The position numbers were made by a program, and so were the translations under genes. From the NCBI GenBank assembly GCA_003116995.1, contig BDSL01000008.1, positions 806,001 through 870,000 of the forward strand: DNA of 64,000 nt, written 5' to 3'. Position 1 is the first letter of the stretch; every line of letters begins with the position of its first letter. This document shows, piece after piece, positions 1 to 12,982 of the stretch. Source of the stretch: Yamagishiella unicocca. Lineage: Eukaryota > Chlorophyta > Chlorophyceae > Chlamydomonadales > Volvocaceae. The notes below the pieces were generated by a model that saw nothing but the letters and a program-made list of their open reading frames with translations, had not been told where the DNA came from and did no database searches.

Positions 1-770
1 ATTCAGCGCTTCATTGCACCTCGGCACCTCATTGCCCCCCTCCGCTAAATCGCATTCTCCATCTCAGGCCGAATCCGGGCTCCTCACAAGGCCACAGCCC
101 AGGCCAGCAGCACCCGCCTCCTGCCATAGACACAGCTTTGTCGACATCTCGCCACCACCCCAGCACTGGCACTTTGGACAGCCCGTGCTGCAGCGCCCGA
201 GACTGGAGCAGCAGGGCCATGACACGAGTGCCCCTTGCCGGAGGGCGACTGGCGCTCGAGGGAGGGGGCTGCACCGGCAGATCAATCACGGATCTGGACA
301 ATGTCGATACTCGGGCTGTTAAGGGCGCGGCTCCGGCCCAGCTGACTCGATACCACTGCTCCTCCGCATGCGGAGCCGTAGGCGGCCCTGGGCACGCCTT
401 GCTCTCCGCTTCCAACTACCTCTGCCGATACGACAGTAGCGTCAGCAACGGCGGCTGCTCCTCACCCCAACGGCGGGGACAAGGCGGCGCTGCCGCGCCC
501 TGTGACGTACATGGCTCGCACGTCATCCTCCAAAGTGGCACGGGCGGCGCCAGCGATGGGCGGTCTCGGAGCGGGACTGGCGCCGGCGGCAGCAGCAGCA
601 ATTGCATGGAGGAGTGTAACAGCGGTGACGACTGCGGCGGCGGGGCGCGTCGTTCAACGGACCTGTTCGGGAACTCGGTAGTCTCCACCGGCTGCAATAA
701 TCGTTGGGTTGGGTCGCACTCTGAGCACCAGCCGGGGACTAGCGACACTCAACAACGAACACGGTCGCAG
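1..770. other. upstream region of the HRGP gene
   Basis: The frame of the HRGP gene is open from 138 to 770, but the translation is Ser/Gly/Cys-rich and without recognisable features, and it precedes the likely signal peptide. It is either 5' untranslated sequence or an N-terminal extension. Confidence 0.4.
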
Positions 771-3700
771 ATGCCGACGCCGCACCCACTCGCCCCTCGA
801 GACGAGCCGTACTGTCACCACCGAGGTGTCGTACGGCACGCGACCTCCCCAGTTCGCGCCCGGAGCAAGGCCCTGTACCTGCGGGGCCCAGCCGCCGCAC
901 TTGTGCTGCTTTTGGCTGCCTGCTCGGCGGCAGCAGGGGCGGCGGCGGCGGGGCAAGGGGGAGCGGCATCTGAGGTGGCGGCGGCGGGAGGAGAGGCCGC
1001 TGGCGCCGCCGGATCGGCGGACTACATCGCTTCGGCCCTCGGCGGCGCAGCGAGGCTGATTGGTTGGCAGGGCCTTTCCGTTGATTCGGAGGGCGACTGG
1101 TATGACGTGGACAGTGCCGGTGGTTCGGATGACGCCTCAGCGGCAGCAGCAACTCGCACGCTGCTGGAGGCGGGGGTCCTGCAAGGCCACCCTCCGCCGA
1201 CGTACCCTCCCGCGCCTCCGTTATGGCCGGCACAGCTGCTGCCGCCGCCGCCGCCGCCAACCAGCCCGCAGCCTTTCATCCCCAACCCTCCTTTCCTTCC
1301 ACCTGGACTGTTCCCGGTGCCACCCGGGAAACCCCTCCCGCCGCCATCCAGCCCCGACGCGCCGAATGAGGACCCCTCCTCGTTTCCGCCCGAGTTGGGG
1401 TTCGATCATCCGCCCTGGCTGGACCCGCCGCCGCCGCCACAGCCCCTGCTGCCAGTCGTGCCCTCCGCTAGCCCGCCGTCGCCGCCGTCGTCGCTGCTAC
1501 CAGTCGTACCCTCCGCTAGCCCGCCGCCGCCACCGGCCCCGCTGCTGCCAGTCGTACCCTCCGCTAGCCCGCCGCCGCCGCCGCCGCCGCCGCCACAGTC
1601 GCTGCTGCCGGACGCACCCACCGCTGGGCTCCAGGGCCCGGACAGGGTGGTGCCGCCGCATCCCCCAGCCATGCCCTCGGCGTCGGTTCCGGAGCAGCCA
1701 ACCCCCTCAAACACACCGTCCAGGCCTCCCAGGCCGCCCAAAGCGCCCAGGCGGCCCCCGCCAGTGGCGCCGTCCCCTATCCCCCCTCTAACCTTCGAGC
1801 CCTGGTGGCCCCAGACTCTGGCGCCCGTGGCGCGTCCGCCTTATCCGCCATCTTTACCGCTGCCACCGTCAGACCCGACGTCGCCGCAAGGACCGACAGC
1901 GCTGCCGCCAGACTCGTCGAACCCACCGGAGACACCGTCACTGGAGCCACCTTCCAGTCCAGAGCCGCAGTCGTTGGAGCCGTCCAGGCCCCTAGCGCCC
2001 TCGGCTCAGAGCCTATTGCCCCCTTCGCCGCAGCCACCGAGCCCGGAGCCGCCGTCGCCGCAACCGCCAAGTCCAGAGCCGCAGTCGCCGCTCCCACCGA
2101 GTCCCGAGCCGCCGTCGCCGCTCCCACCGAGTCCCGAGCCGCCGTCGCCGCAGCCACCAAGCCCCGAGCCCCCTTCGCCGCAGCCACCAAGCCCCGAGCC
2201 GCCGTCGCCGCAGCCTTCGCCCCCGCAATCACCAGGCCCGATGCCGCCGTCACCACAACCGCCAAGTCCAGAGCCGCCGTCGCCGCAGCCGCTAATCCCC
2301 GAGCCGCCGTCACCGCAGCCGCCGTCGCCGCAACCGCCAAGCCCAGAGCCACCGTCGCCGCAACCGCCAAGCCCAGAGCCGCCGTCGCCGCAGCCACCAA
2401 GCCCGGAGCCGCCATCACCGCAACCGCCAAGTCCAGAGCCACCTTCGCCGCAGCCGCCGTCGCCGGAACCACCATTACCCCAGCCGCCGAGCCCGGAGCC
2501 GCCATCGCCACAGCCGCCAAGCCCGGAGCCGCCGTCGCCACCGAGCCCTGAGCCGCCGTCGCCCCAACCACCGAACCCAGAACCTCCGCCACCGCAGCCG
2601 CCAACCTTGGAGCCGCAGCCGCCATCACCACAGCCGCCGTTGCCGCAGCCGCCGAGCCCGGAGCCGTTGCCACCCAGCCCCTTACCACCGTCACCGGAAC
2701 CGCCAAGTCCGGAGCCGCCGTCGCCACTGCCGCCATCGCCGCAACCACCAAGCCCAGAGCCGCCGTCGCCGCAACCACCAAGCCCAGAGCCGCCATCGCC
2801 GCAACCACCAAGCCCGGAGCCGCCGTCGCCGCAACCACCAAGCCCGGAGCCGCCGTCGCCCGAGCCGCCGTCGCCACTGCCGCCGTCGCCGGAACCGCCA
2901 AGCCCAGAGCCGCCATCACCCGAGCCGCCGTCACCACTGCCGCCGTCGCCGGAACCGCCAAGTCCAGAGCCGCCGTCACCCGAGCCGCCGTCACCCGAGC
3001 CGCCGTCGCCACTGCCGCCGTCGCCGGAACCGCCAAGCCCAGAGCCGCCGTCACCCGAGCCGCCGTCACCACTGCCGCCGTCGCCAGAACCGCCAAGTCC
3101 AGAGCCGCCGTCACCCGAGCCGCCGTCACCACTGCCACCGTCGCCGGAACCGCCAAGCCCAGAGCCGCCGTCACCCGAGCCGCCGTCGCCGCTCCCACCT
3201 AGCCCTGAGCCACCATCACCGGAACCGCCATCACCGCTGCCACCAAGCCCAGAGCCGCCGTCACCGCAGCCACCGAGCCCTGAACCGCCGTCGCCAGAAC
3301 CGCCGTCACCAGAGCCGCCGTCGCCACTGCCGCCGTCGCCACTGCCGCCGTCGCCACTGCCGCCAAGCCCAGAGCCGCCGTCGCCACAGCCGCTGAGCCC
3401 TGAACCTCCAAGCCCGGAGCCGCCGAGCCCACAACCACCGAGCCCAGAGCCGCCGAGCCCAGAACCGCCAAGCCCAGAGCCCCCTTCGCCCGAGCCACCG
3501 TCACCAGAGCCACCAAGCCCGCAACCGCCGTCGCCCCTGCCGCCATCGCCATCGCCTCCACTGCCTGATCCGCCCAGGCCCCTGCCGCCGCCGCCGCCAC
3601 CGCCGCTACCCGAGAACCAGGTCACCTTGACCATCAACACCGTTCGCGGGTCGAGCGCTTCGTGCAGCCGCGTGCAGTCGTTTGTTGAATCCGTTAGCAA

Positions 3701-5405
3701 CGACTCCATCCGCGCCGTACCAACGGTCAAGTGTGTCTCTCAAGCGGTAACGACTACGCTGCGCAGGTACACCACCAACCTGGTCTTCGAGTCGCCACCC
3801 AACGCGACCGCGGTGTTTGCGGCGCTGCTGCAGCAGATCGGCGCGCTGGTGATTAAAGTGGGTGTGGGTTGTGGCGGCTCCGTCCTGGCGTCGGGCGCCT
3901 CAGGCACCTCTGTCTTCATGTGCGATGGCGGCGCCAGCGGCTGGTCCGACGCAGCGGAGCTGTGCTGCCCGCCGTCACCTCCCAGCCCAGCGCCGCCAAT
4001 GTGGCCCCCCAGCCCCAGGCCGCCCAGGCCGCCGTCGCCGCAACCACCGCCGCCGCCCACGCCTCCCAGCCCCAGACCGCCGAGGCCGCTGCCGCCCAGC
4101 CCCAGGCCACCGTCGCCGCTGCCACCAAGCCCCAAGCCGCCGTCGCCGCCGCCTCCCGTTCCTTTCCCGCCATCACCCTTGCCACCCAGCCCTTTGCCGC
4201 CGTCGCCGCCACCGCCCAGCCCCTCACCGCCTTCGCCGCTTCCGCCCTGGCCCTTCCCGCCGGCACCTCCACCGCCCAGCCCTGCGCCCTTGGCGCCGCC
4301 TCCGAGCCCACAGCCATCACCGCTGCCGCCCAGCCCAGAGCCACCTGCGCAGCCGCCCCCTTCGCCTCTGCCGCCAAGCCCAGACCCACCGAGACCTTCA
4401 TCGCCGCCGCCGCCGCCGCCACCGCCGCCGCCACCGCCGCCAGCACCCATGCCGCCCAGCCCGGGGCCATCACCGCCGCAGCTGCCGACGTCAGTTCCCG
4501 AGTCGCCATCTAACCTAGAGTTCCTGCAGTCACCGAAGGTCTCCGAAGGCAACGAAGCCAGCATGTCGTCAGTGTCGCCGCCGCCGCCGCTGCTGGCGTT
4601 ATTCCAGGGAGCCTCTATATCAGGTACGAGTGTCGCGCCATCCAAACGCAGTATCAACGACAATCACGGCAGCATCCTGCTGCCTTCCGCCATAACTGCA
4701 ACCAACAAGCACTACAACCACCATCCCCAACGCAACCGACCCGAAGTAACCGGCGAACCGTCAAAGGCAGCTTCCTTTATCCGCAATCAGCCTCGTGGCT
4801 TGCCCTGTAGCTCCCTATCCCGTGCCTGCCGCCCGCCCCAACACCTTACGGTGCCACTTGCTGCCCCGAAACCATCCCACCAAGTGCACCTCCGCAGCGG
4901 TCTTCCCCCCCCTAATGTCCCGCTCCTGCGCCCGCCCCCTCTCTGATTTCTTGCAGGTGGCTCAAGCGGCTCGTCTGCGGCGCCGATTGTGGTAGCGGCT
5001 GTTATCCCCACCATTGTGCTTATGGTGGCCGCGGGCGGCCTGTACTGGTACAACAGGAGGTGCGGAAACGTGTCGCACGTGCGGGAGGGGGGGGGCTCCG
5101 AGGGCGGCATGTGGATCTTGGTCTTTGGGTAGCTGGGGACAGATGGATAGGGTGTGTGTGGTGGTGGTGGTGGTGGTGGTGGTGCAGCTTGTGCTCTGAT
5201 GTGTACGGAGGAGGGAGGGGGGGTGGGATGGATGGGATGGATCCGGAGACCCGATTGCACGTTTGCACGTTTGCATTGAACTCACAGCGGCATCGCACCC
5301 GTCACCCGCGCGCCTTTTCATTGATCGTCCTTTGTCTTACTCCGCAGGCGGCACGTGGACCTGGCCATAACCAACCTCATGTCCGTCCACGTGGAGCCCA
5401 CATGA
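771..5405 (+). CDS. membrane-anchored hydroxyproline-rich cell-wall glycoprotein
   Basis: Exons 771-4623, 4957-5059 and 5348-5405 join in phase and encode 1337 residues. The ATG at 771 is chosen because a hydrophobic signal-like segment ([18 protein letters not shown]) follows about 40 residues later; the frame is open back to an ATG at 138, which would add 211 residues. After an Ala/Gly-rich stretch comes a shaft of about 700 residues of [13 protein letters not shown] repeats (nt 2020-3590). Next is a compact domain of about 115 residues (nt 3620-3970) with six cysteines, then a second PPSP shaft. Exon 2 encodes a transmembrane helix ([20 protein letters not shown]), and exon 3 completes a basic cytoplasmic tail of about 20 residues. 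Such Pro/Ser repeats are normally hydroxylated and arabinosylated in volvocine walls. The cysteine domain is not recognised; it is not an obvious pherophorin domain. The membrane anchor is unusual for a matrix HRGP and suggests a wall-to-plasma-membrane linker. Confidence 0.85.
2020..3600 (+). repeat. coding PPSPEPP repeat array of the HRGP shaft
   Basis: Degenerate 15-bp units encode (P)PSP[E/L/Q]P. The reverse strand and other frames stay open through the array only because of its composition, and these are not genes. Confidence 0.9.
5159..5184 (+). repeat. (GGT)n microsatellite in HRGP intron 2
   Basis: A GGT trinucleotide run lies inside the intron between exons ending at 5059 and starting at 5348. 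Confidence 0.9.
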
Positions 5406-8400
5406 CGTGGTGGCGCGCTCGCTCCGAAACCAGTCCCACCCAGCGACGGCAGGGTGGCGCTGAGCCTGTGGAGCAGCCGGCAGCCCGTCGGTCAGTCGAG
5501 TGCTTGACGCGCAGGGGGAGGAAGCAGACTCGCTGGGCATAGGGCCCGGGCAGCCCACCGAATTGTGCCGCACCAGGTGGTTGGTTTTTGCAACAACAAA
5601 CTTAACTACCTGGGCGGCGACCTCTGTTCCTCCTGCTGATGTGGTAACCGCACCTGACGGGGCGATCGCTGCGCTGTCGGCAGCAGCGCCACAGCGCGGC
5701 TGCAGCTCAGGATCTGACGCAGCAAAAGCGGGGCTGGAGGGAGCGAGCGCGCGATGTATTTGCGCAGTGCCGATGGACGAGTTTGTTACTTGATCTAGGC
5801 GTGCTGTCGCTCTCTGTGGTACGAGTACCTAAAAAATCGGGCTGGTCGGGATTGGTTCGTGTGCTCAGGGAGCCTCGGTTCCGGAGCGACCGGCCGCTGG
5901 ACGGTTGTGATCCGATCCTTCTCGATCTGTCGTACTGGGGCCCGTGCATGTGCTGGGCCGTGCCACGTGCGGGCGCAGCGTGCGTCGTGCTGCTGGCGTG
6001 TTCCCCGGCACGTGCCGGTGCGGCTTGGGAGGTGGGAGGCGGAAAAGAATGTCACTAGCCAACCGGTTGATGCTAGGAAGTACATGATGTCATTACCAAT
6101 GCGAAAATGCGATGCGAATGAGCTGAGTCGGGATTCAAATAACTGTATAACGAATGCGCCCGCGCGGGCCCTGCAGTCGTACTTGCCACGCAGGGTGCCG
6201 TACGCACTGAGGGTCGTCTCTCGTCTTGTTGGGTATATGTTGGGTCTGTTGGGGGGAGGGGAAGTTGAGGCTCGTGGCCTTCGTCTGAGGCTACCTGCAC
6301 CGTGCGCCACTGCCCGCGACGGTGATGACGTGTTTTGGCGAAACTTTGGCACGTACTCAAGGGCCCCATAAGTAGGCCTGTGCATAGGTATCTTCATTGA
6401 TGTTTCTTCCCTACATTACTTCAGGATTTGCCATTTGTTCGTTCGGGATATGTTGGGGCTTCATGGGATCTTCTTTGGAAATGCAGCTGTTGCAGTTGAT
6501 GCGAGCTGTCTGTGGCGCTGGCACATATTTGGGAGGCTCCGGCTGTTGATTTGTACGTGTACCAAGGATGGTGCTGCAACTGAGCGCTTCTCGACCCCGT
6601 GTCGTTGGCGTGTTGCCATGACGTACCTTGGCTGACACCGTGAATGTGCTGTTGGGGAGACCGCGTGGGCTGTGTGGTTAGGCAGATACAAAAACACACT
6701 GGCGTTGTCGACACAGAATCGCGAGCGACGAAGAGATTTAGTATTACTCGTTACAGTTGGCTCCAGACCTTACCAAGGTGAAAGGAGAGAGATATAAATA
6801 CGCATTGCGACGCGAGCCCATTTGGTGCTTCAGCAGGGCCGGGTCATGGGACCCAAGCCGGCCCTTTTCGGGCCCCGACCTGGTGAGAGGCGGCTGCAGC
6901 TGAACGGCGCCCACGGGAAGAGCGACCGTTGACGGTGACGGATGCCGCTGGCGTATGCGCCAGGGGGGCACGTGTCCGAAAATTCGTACTTTGAGGGATG
7001 CAGCCACAGCTGCCGTGCGCCTTTGTGTATGTGCCATGCGGGGGGCCCCCGCAAGCGTGGAGACCGGCCCCTTGTCTGCACGGGCGCCTCAGTCCACGGC
7101 CACACACGTGTGCGGGTGTGCATGGCCGCCCAACTGTCTTTTCTTTGCCGCATTCCCCAAGTACCAACCTAGCTTTCCGCACCGATGTAAATTGTTCGGC
7201 CGTTATTCCGTCCCGGTGAATGGATGCCATCTCCCGAGCTCCGAACGCACTGTGTGATGCTCTGAACGTCGCGCCGCAGCTCGCGCTCTACTTACCATCC
7301 AACGTCCGCCCCCCGCCCCCAGCAACGCGCCAGCTGATCACGCATACAAACGCGCCCCATGGAAAGGGCGTCGCTCGACTTCCGTACGCAAGAGTCCGCA
7401 ATGCATACCACTTCCCCATTGCTCCAAAACAACACATACGGCACATTTTGGGCACCGCCAAAAATGGGCCTGCGCCCCTCACTGCGCCTGACACCAGCGG
7501 CAAGCTGGCAACCCAAGAGTACCCAACCCACGCCAACTTCAGCGCTACAACTCTGTTCCAGCTGAGCCCATCAGCAACAGGCCGCCAGCCAGCCACACTG
7601 CCGCCCCCCAACCAGCACCACACGGTTTCCTCGCCGCAACCCCACCAATGATATCACATCCCACCGGTGCAGGTTGCGTGACGGGAGCGGCACACATGCA
7701 AGCCAAAGGCATGCCAAAACGCCATATGCGTCATTCGTTGCAAGATAGTAGGGGTTTAGGTCCAAAACGTGGAGGACTGCTCCGCGGTGCTACGCTGCGA
7801 GTGCGTCCGTGTGTGCACTTGGCAGGTTGGCACGACGTGGCCCACAGCAATGGCAACACGCCCTACCAAGGCTCACGCGCGTGCTCTTAAGCCGCGCGTA
7901 CGCAGCAGCCAGGTGCGGGGCACCCACCGCCTATAGCTTGCCTCCTAAGCCCCCCAGCGGTTACTTTTAAGCCTAGCCTGGTCCGGTGGTCAACGCCCGC
8001 GAGCCCCCTTCGACGTGCGAAGAGGACCTGTCTGTCTGCCTGCCTGTTTCTCTGTCAGTCAGTCAGTCTGCCTGCCTGTTTCTCCGTCAGTCAGTCAGTC
8101 TGTTAGTCTGTCCGCCGCGGTACGCCAGCCCACTCCAGCTGTGAGCGCTCTTCCCACATCGCAGGACCCCAGCGCTCCATCGTCAATCGCGCGCGCCTCT
8201 CAGGAATGACCCCGCATGCGATGGCATGTTGCGTGTTGAGGCAGTCGGGAGCACCAGCACCAGCACCAGCACCAGCACCAGCACCAGCACCAGCACCAGC
8301 ACCAGCACCAGCACCAGCACCAGCACCAGCACCAGCACCAGCACCAGCACCAGCACCAGCACCAGCACCAGCACCAGCACCAGCACCAGCACCAGCACCA

Positions 8401-8494
8401 GCACCAGCACCAGCACCAGCACCAGCACCAGCACCAGCACCAGCACCAGCACCAGCGCTGCTGCCCATTTCCATCGCTCTGGACGGCCCCGCTG
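5406..8494. other. gene-free stretch between convergent genes (3' UTRs)
   Basis: About 3.1 kb separates the stop codons of two convergent genes. No supportable coding exon is seen. The nearest TGTAA for the + strand gene is at 7186-7190, and a reverse-strand TGTAA (TTACA) lies at 6751-6755, so the two transcripts may overlap. The GCACCA array at 8251 sits here. Confidence 0.5.
8251..8456. repeat. (GCACCA)n hexanucleotide array
   Basis: About 34 near-perfect copies of GCACCA. It lies just beyond the stop at 8495 of the - strand gene, so probably in its 3' UTR. The open frames across it (poly-AP, poly-AG, poly-ST) are artefacts. Confidence 0.9.
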
Positions 8495-11400
8495 CTACCG
8501 TGCCTGCAGCAGCGGCGCCGGCACGTCCACCCCCAGCATGTGCTGCAGGTCCAGCGCTCCGGACCGACCCATCCGCGACCTGGCGCTCATCACCTCCGTC
8601 TCCGTCTCCACCGCCATCCGCATCGCCGAGCCGGGGGGCACGTGCGGGTGCGTGTGCACATACACGGACGGCATGGGGCTTACAGGTGCGCTGAAGGGGC
8701 CCCCGACCCCGCCAACCCTGCGGTGCACGGCGGCGGAGCCGGGGAAGCCGCCGTGCTCGGGGAGCGGCAGCGCTAGGGGGCTGGGGCTGGGACCTAGCGG
8801 GCCGCCAGGTGGCAGCGCGGCCGGCGGGCCGGCGGGCCGGCGGCGCGGCGCGTTGGAGGACCGGGTCGTCACAGCGGCCATGGAGGCGCGAAGTAGGGAG
8901 GGGTTGGGCAGCAAGCCGAGGGCATAAAGGTCGAACGCAGGGGAGTTGCCGCTGCCGGCGCTGCCGGTGCCCACTACGCCGGAAGGAGTCATGAGCGGGT
9001 CCCCCGTGCCTGTGGCGCCACCGCTGCGCACCCCCCTCGCACCCAGACCCGGCAGCAGCGCGCCGCCGCCGCCGCGCAGGAGCGGTACGACGGCCGCCAG
9101 GCTCGGCGGCGGCGGCAGCTGCGGCCGCAGCAGGGGAATGCCGCCGCCAGCTGCTCCGGCGGCGGCGGCGGCGGCGGGCGCAACCCCGCCGCTGCCGCTG
9201 ACGCGGGCGCCGACCGTCAGCCCCACTGACCTGCTGCTGGCTAGCGCCGCCAGCTGCTCCGGCGCGAAGCTGTGCGCCCCGCCGCCTTCCCGGCCGATGG
9301 ATGCCGTACTGGTGATCCGGGCCGGCAGGGTGCTCTCAGCCGGGAGGCGGTGGCGCTCGCGCAGGGCCCTGAAGGCGGTGTCGTCGTGAGCACGACCCAT
9401 CTCCGGCCCCTCACCGCCGTCGCTGCCGCCGCGGCCGCCATCACCGTCCAGGGAGGGGCCCTTAGCCCCTGGCCCACCTGCCTGCTTGCTTCCGCTGTTG
9501 TAGTACGCCGCATCGTCCGACTGTCGCCGCTGGTGATGCTGATGGCGGTGGTGATCCCCCGGCTGGTCTGGTTGGCCGTGGAAGGAATGGTGTAGGTGCT
9601 GGTGGTGCTGGTGGTGGTGGTGGTGGTGCTGCTGGTTTGTGTGGAGGCCGCTGAGCTGGTGCAAATCGTGGAGGTCATGGGGGTGTTGATGGTGCTGGTG
9701 GTGGTGCTGGTGGTGGTGCTGGTGCTGGTGGTGCTGCTGGTGACCTGCGCCAGTGCGCTTCAGCGGGGCCAGCACCGGCCCATGCCTGGAGCTTTGCCCC
9801 GGAGCCGACGGGGAAGTCGAATCGTCAGGCACGAACCCCATCATGACCTGCACCGCCAGCGGCATGTCGCCGCCCTCATCTGCTTCAGCTGCCGCCGCCG
9901 CCGCCGCCGCCGCCTGAGGTCTCCGCTCCGCCGCCCACAGCAGGCCCCCCGAGGGCTCTGCGGGGGATAAAAACGTACTGGCCGTGGGACTGAGCGAGCA
10001 CCGCTGGCCCAGCGGCGAAACCTCCTCCGGACGTGACGGTACGACAGCGGCGGAGCCGCCGCCGGGGAAGCCGCCAAGCGCGGCCTGCACGACAGCCTCT
10101 CCCCAGCCGCTGACGACGCTGCCGCCGGCGGCGAAACGACCCACGGGACTGTTGCTCCGCGGCGTGTGCTGCAGCTGCTGCAGCTGCAGGCTGAGCCGGC
10201 GGCGCGTGTTGGGGCTGAGGCCGCGAGAGACGTCGCCGGAGGAGGTGGGGCCCAGGAGGAGGAGGGGGCTCGTCGCTGAGGCTCGCGTGGTCGCCTGCGC
10301 GCTGGGGCGCGAGGACTTCCGGCGCGGCGGCAGCTTCTCCAGCAGGAGCATCAGGTGGTTCAGATCACCCTGCGCGCCCGGCAGCACGATCTTCCCCGGC
10401 GAGGGTACGGCGACCCGCATGGACGAGCGGCTGGGCCGGTTCACGCCGCCGCCGTACGACCGGCCCGTCGTACAGGGATGCATGGGTGCGGCGGAGGCCT
10501 GCGACGGCAAGGCCGGGTCTGCTGCGTCGCCCCGAAGCGGCGCCGTCGTCGACGACGCCGAGCCCTCCGTCCGCTCCACACCGCCGGACACGTCGGCCGT
10601 TGCGCCGCCCTCGCCCTCGACCTCGCCCTCGCCCTCGTCCTCGCTGCTGCTGCTGCTGCTGCTGCTACTGCGGCTGCTACCGCTGCCGCTGCCGTCCTTG
10701 TCGTCTTTCTCCTTGCTCCCCTGCGTGGTCACCAGCTGCACTCGCTTGAGCGCCCGCAACTGCGTCGCCCTTGCAGCAGCAGCAGCGGCAGCAGCAGCCG
10801 CTGCCGTCGCGGCCGCAGCACCGGCCGCTGATGCTTTCCCGTGTGCTGCCCCTGAAGCACCTTTCGACAAGGCAACCTGGGCCCCGCCCTTGGTGGCCCC
10901 CACCGGAACTCCGGCCGCTTGGAAGCCGCCGCTAATCGCAGCCGCGGCCGCAGCCCTGGGGGGGGAGGAGGCAGCTCTGGGAGGGGAGGAGGCAGCGAGC
11001 CCGGTGGCCGTCGTGCGAGTAGCCGGCGGGGGCGATGGCGAGGCAGACGCCTGTCTGCGGCCGTTGCGGCCGTTACGACCGTTACGACCGTTCCGACCGG
11101 TGCGACCGTTGGTCCGCGCCGCGTGCAACGGCTTCCGGACACTGCGCCCCGGCGGGCTGGTGCGGTTGGCTCCGGCAGCGTGGGTCTGGGCCGCCTGCCG
11201 CATGCGCCGTACCATGTCCCTCTCTTCCTCGTAGGCAAGCATGCGGGCCTTATGCGCCAGTACGGCGTCCTGTGGCGGCGCAGTCCAGGAGGAGGTTGTG
11301 TGGGGGTCAGGCAGCCAGGCGGGGGCAGTCAGGCAGCCAAGGAGGTTGCTGGAGGCAGGCGGGGCGAGGTTGCTGGAGGGGGGGCAGAGATATGGGAGGG

Positions 11401-12982
11401 CGAGAAGCCCAGAGCCCACAGCCCAGAGCCCACAGCCCACAGCCCACAACCCACAACCCACAACCCACAGCCCACAACCCACAACCCACAGCCCACAACC
11501 CACAGCCCACAACCCACAACCCACAGCCCACAACCCACAACCCACAGCCCACAACCCACAACCCACAGCCCACAGCGCTAGCCCTCACCTGCGCCGATAG
11601 GAGTTGCCTGATCCGCTCCCGCAGCGCCGGAGCCATCACGTCGTCCAGCGTCTCAACGCCGTCGCCGCTGCGCGCCAATGCCGCGGCGGCGGCGCTGATG
11701 GGCGGCGGCGGCGGTGGCGGCGGCGGCGGCGGCTCCGCATCCGCCGCATCCGCCGAGGAGCCGGCGGTGCCCAAGCGGCCGTCGCTGTTGGTTGAGCGAA
11801 CCGAGATCTGCGGCTGGAGCATTCGGCGCGTTTCGTAGTAGTGCAGAGTGCGGGAGGACGCTGGGGTCGCCTCCCCAATCGTCTCGGGCGCCTGGGGGGG
11901 GTTAGCCGCTGACACCGAGAGGCCGCCGTGGGCGGTGCTGTTGGCGGACCGAGCATCGCCGTTGGAGAGCCGCCCCGCCTGCGATGTACGACACGCGTAC
12001 GGCAGCTAGTTCAAGCGGTGTGGTACACGGGATCCAGATCTAGGCGGGGGCCGCAGCAGCAAGACGACGGGGCGGGGCCAAGGGGGGAGAAGAATCGCCG
12101 CGAGGACTCCCCGGTTCCCGGCCCCCAGCCCGCCACCTAGTCGGGTCCCAGCGACCCGAACTATGTCACGTGCACTGTACGATGCCAGTACGACCAGTAC
12201 GGCAACGCGGTAGGAGTCGGAACTTGGGCGTGCGATTTCCTCCCTGCCGCCGAGAGACTCACCCGCTCCTCCGCTGGCTCAACGACCTGCTCCAGGAGGC
12301 CCGCCACGCCGCCCCCGCCGTCCTTCGGATGGTACCCGCCAGCCACCGCCGCTGCCGTTGCCGCCGCCGCCGCCGTGTCGCCGCTGCTGCGCCCCGCTCC
12401 AGAACCCGTCTTCATGTTGGGGGTCAAGGGCGGCGTGCCGCCTACGACGCTGGTGGCGTTGGTCGTAGGGTAGCTGCCGGGCACCTGTTGCTGCTGGTGG
12501 ATTTGCTGCTGGTTGCGGTGGGTTTGGTACGGTTGCGGCGGGGGCAGTCGCGGCGGTTTGCCGTCCCATGAGCCACTATGCCGGCTGGGCGGAGTCTTCA
12601 GGTTCAAGGGGGGGATTACGATGCCTGTGGCGTGGGTGTGAAACACGAAGGGGCGAGCGCAGCGTATGGTCACTCGCCAGACACGTGCCAGAGTTAAGGC
12701 TTGCCCACTGCTGCTACCCCTGATCGCCGCCTCAAAGTCAGTCGCTGGCGCGAGGCGAGCGCGCCAGTTGGTGTGCCTACCCGTGCCATCGGGTCTACCC
12801 GTGCCTACCCGAGACCTAGACACCTGGGAATACCTGGCCCAAATCATGCTATTACGAAAATCTCACCTTGCACGACCCGGCTCCCATTTGGAGGCGTCAT
12901 CTGCTGCTGTTCCTGCGCCGGCGGCAGCTCCTGCAGCTCGTCTCCAACGTCAACTTCGACCCGCAGCCCGCTGTAGTCCACC
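8495..12982 (-). CDS. large low-complexity protein of unknown function (5' end unresolved)
   Basis: Exons, in transcript order: 12982-12867, 12624-12263, 11891-11589 and 11269-8495. Junctions are GTGAGATT, GTGAGTCT and GTGAGGGC donors with CAG acceptors, all in phase. The predicted part is about 1180 residues. The N-terminal piece (VDYSGLRVEVDVGDELQELP) and the piece starting GIVIPPLNLKTPP look like ordered sequence. A charged helix (HKARMLAYEEERDMVRRMRQ) opens the last exon, which is otherwise Ala-, Gly-, Ser-, Gln- and His-rich with long His/Gln runs. I do not recognise the family. The first exon is unresolved; an ATG at 13419 (MEGDVPDVLAP) is a candidate. Its start region faces that of the TPR/ankyrin/MYND gene, so a shared promoter between 12983 and 13840 is plausible. 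Confidence 0.6.
11407..11576. repeat. intronic CCCACAACCCACAG-type array
   Basis: Seven-base units (CCCACAA/CCCACAG) fill most of the intron between the exons ending at 11589 and starting at 11269 on the - strand. Translation of the intron gives a spurious LWAVGCG repeat. Confidence 0.9.

Noticed and set aside
1777..3730. Long reverse-strand open frames (Ala/Val-rich and GGSGDGGSG repeats) opposite the HRGP shaft
   Set aside because: They are mirror images of the PPSPEPP repeat array; codon periodicity and splice sites support only the + strand reading.
8103..8927. Poly-AP, poly-AG, poly-ST and poly-LV frames near 8250-8450
   Set aside because: A hexamer repeat is open in every frame. The - strand gene already ends at 8495.
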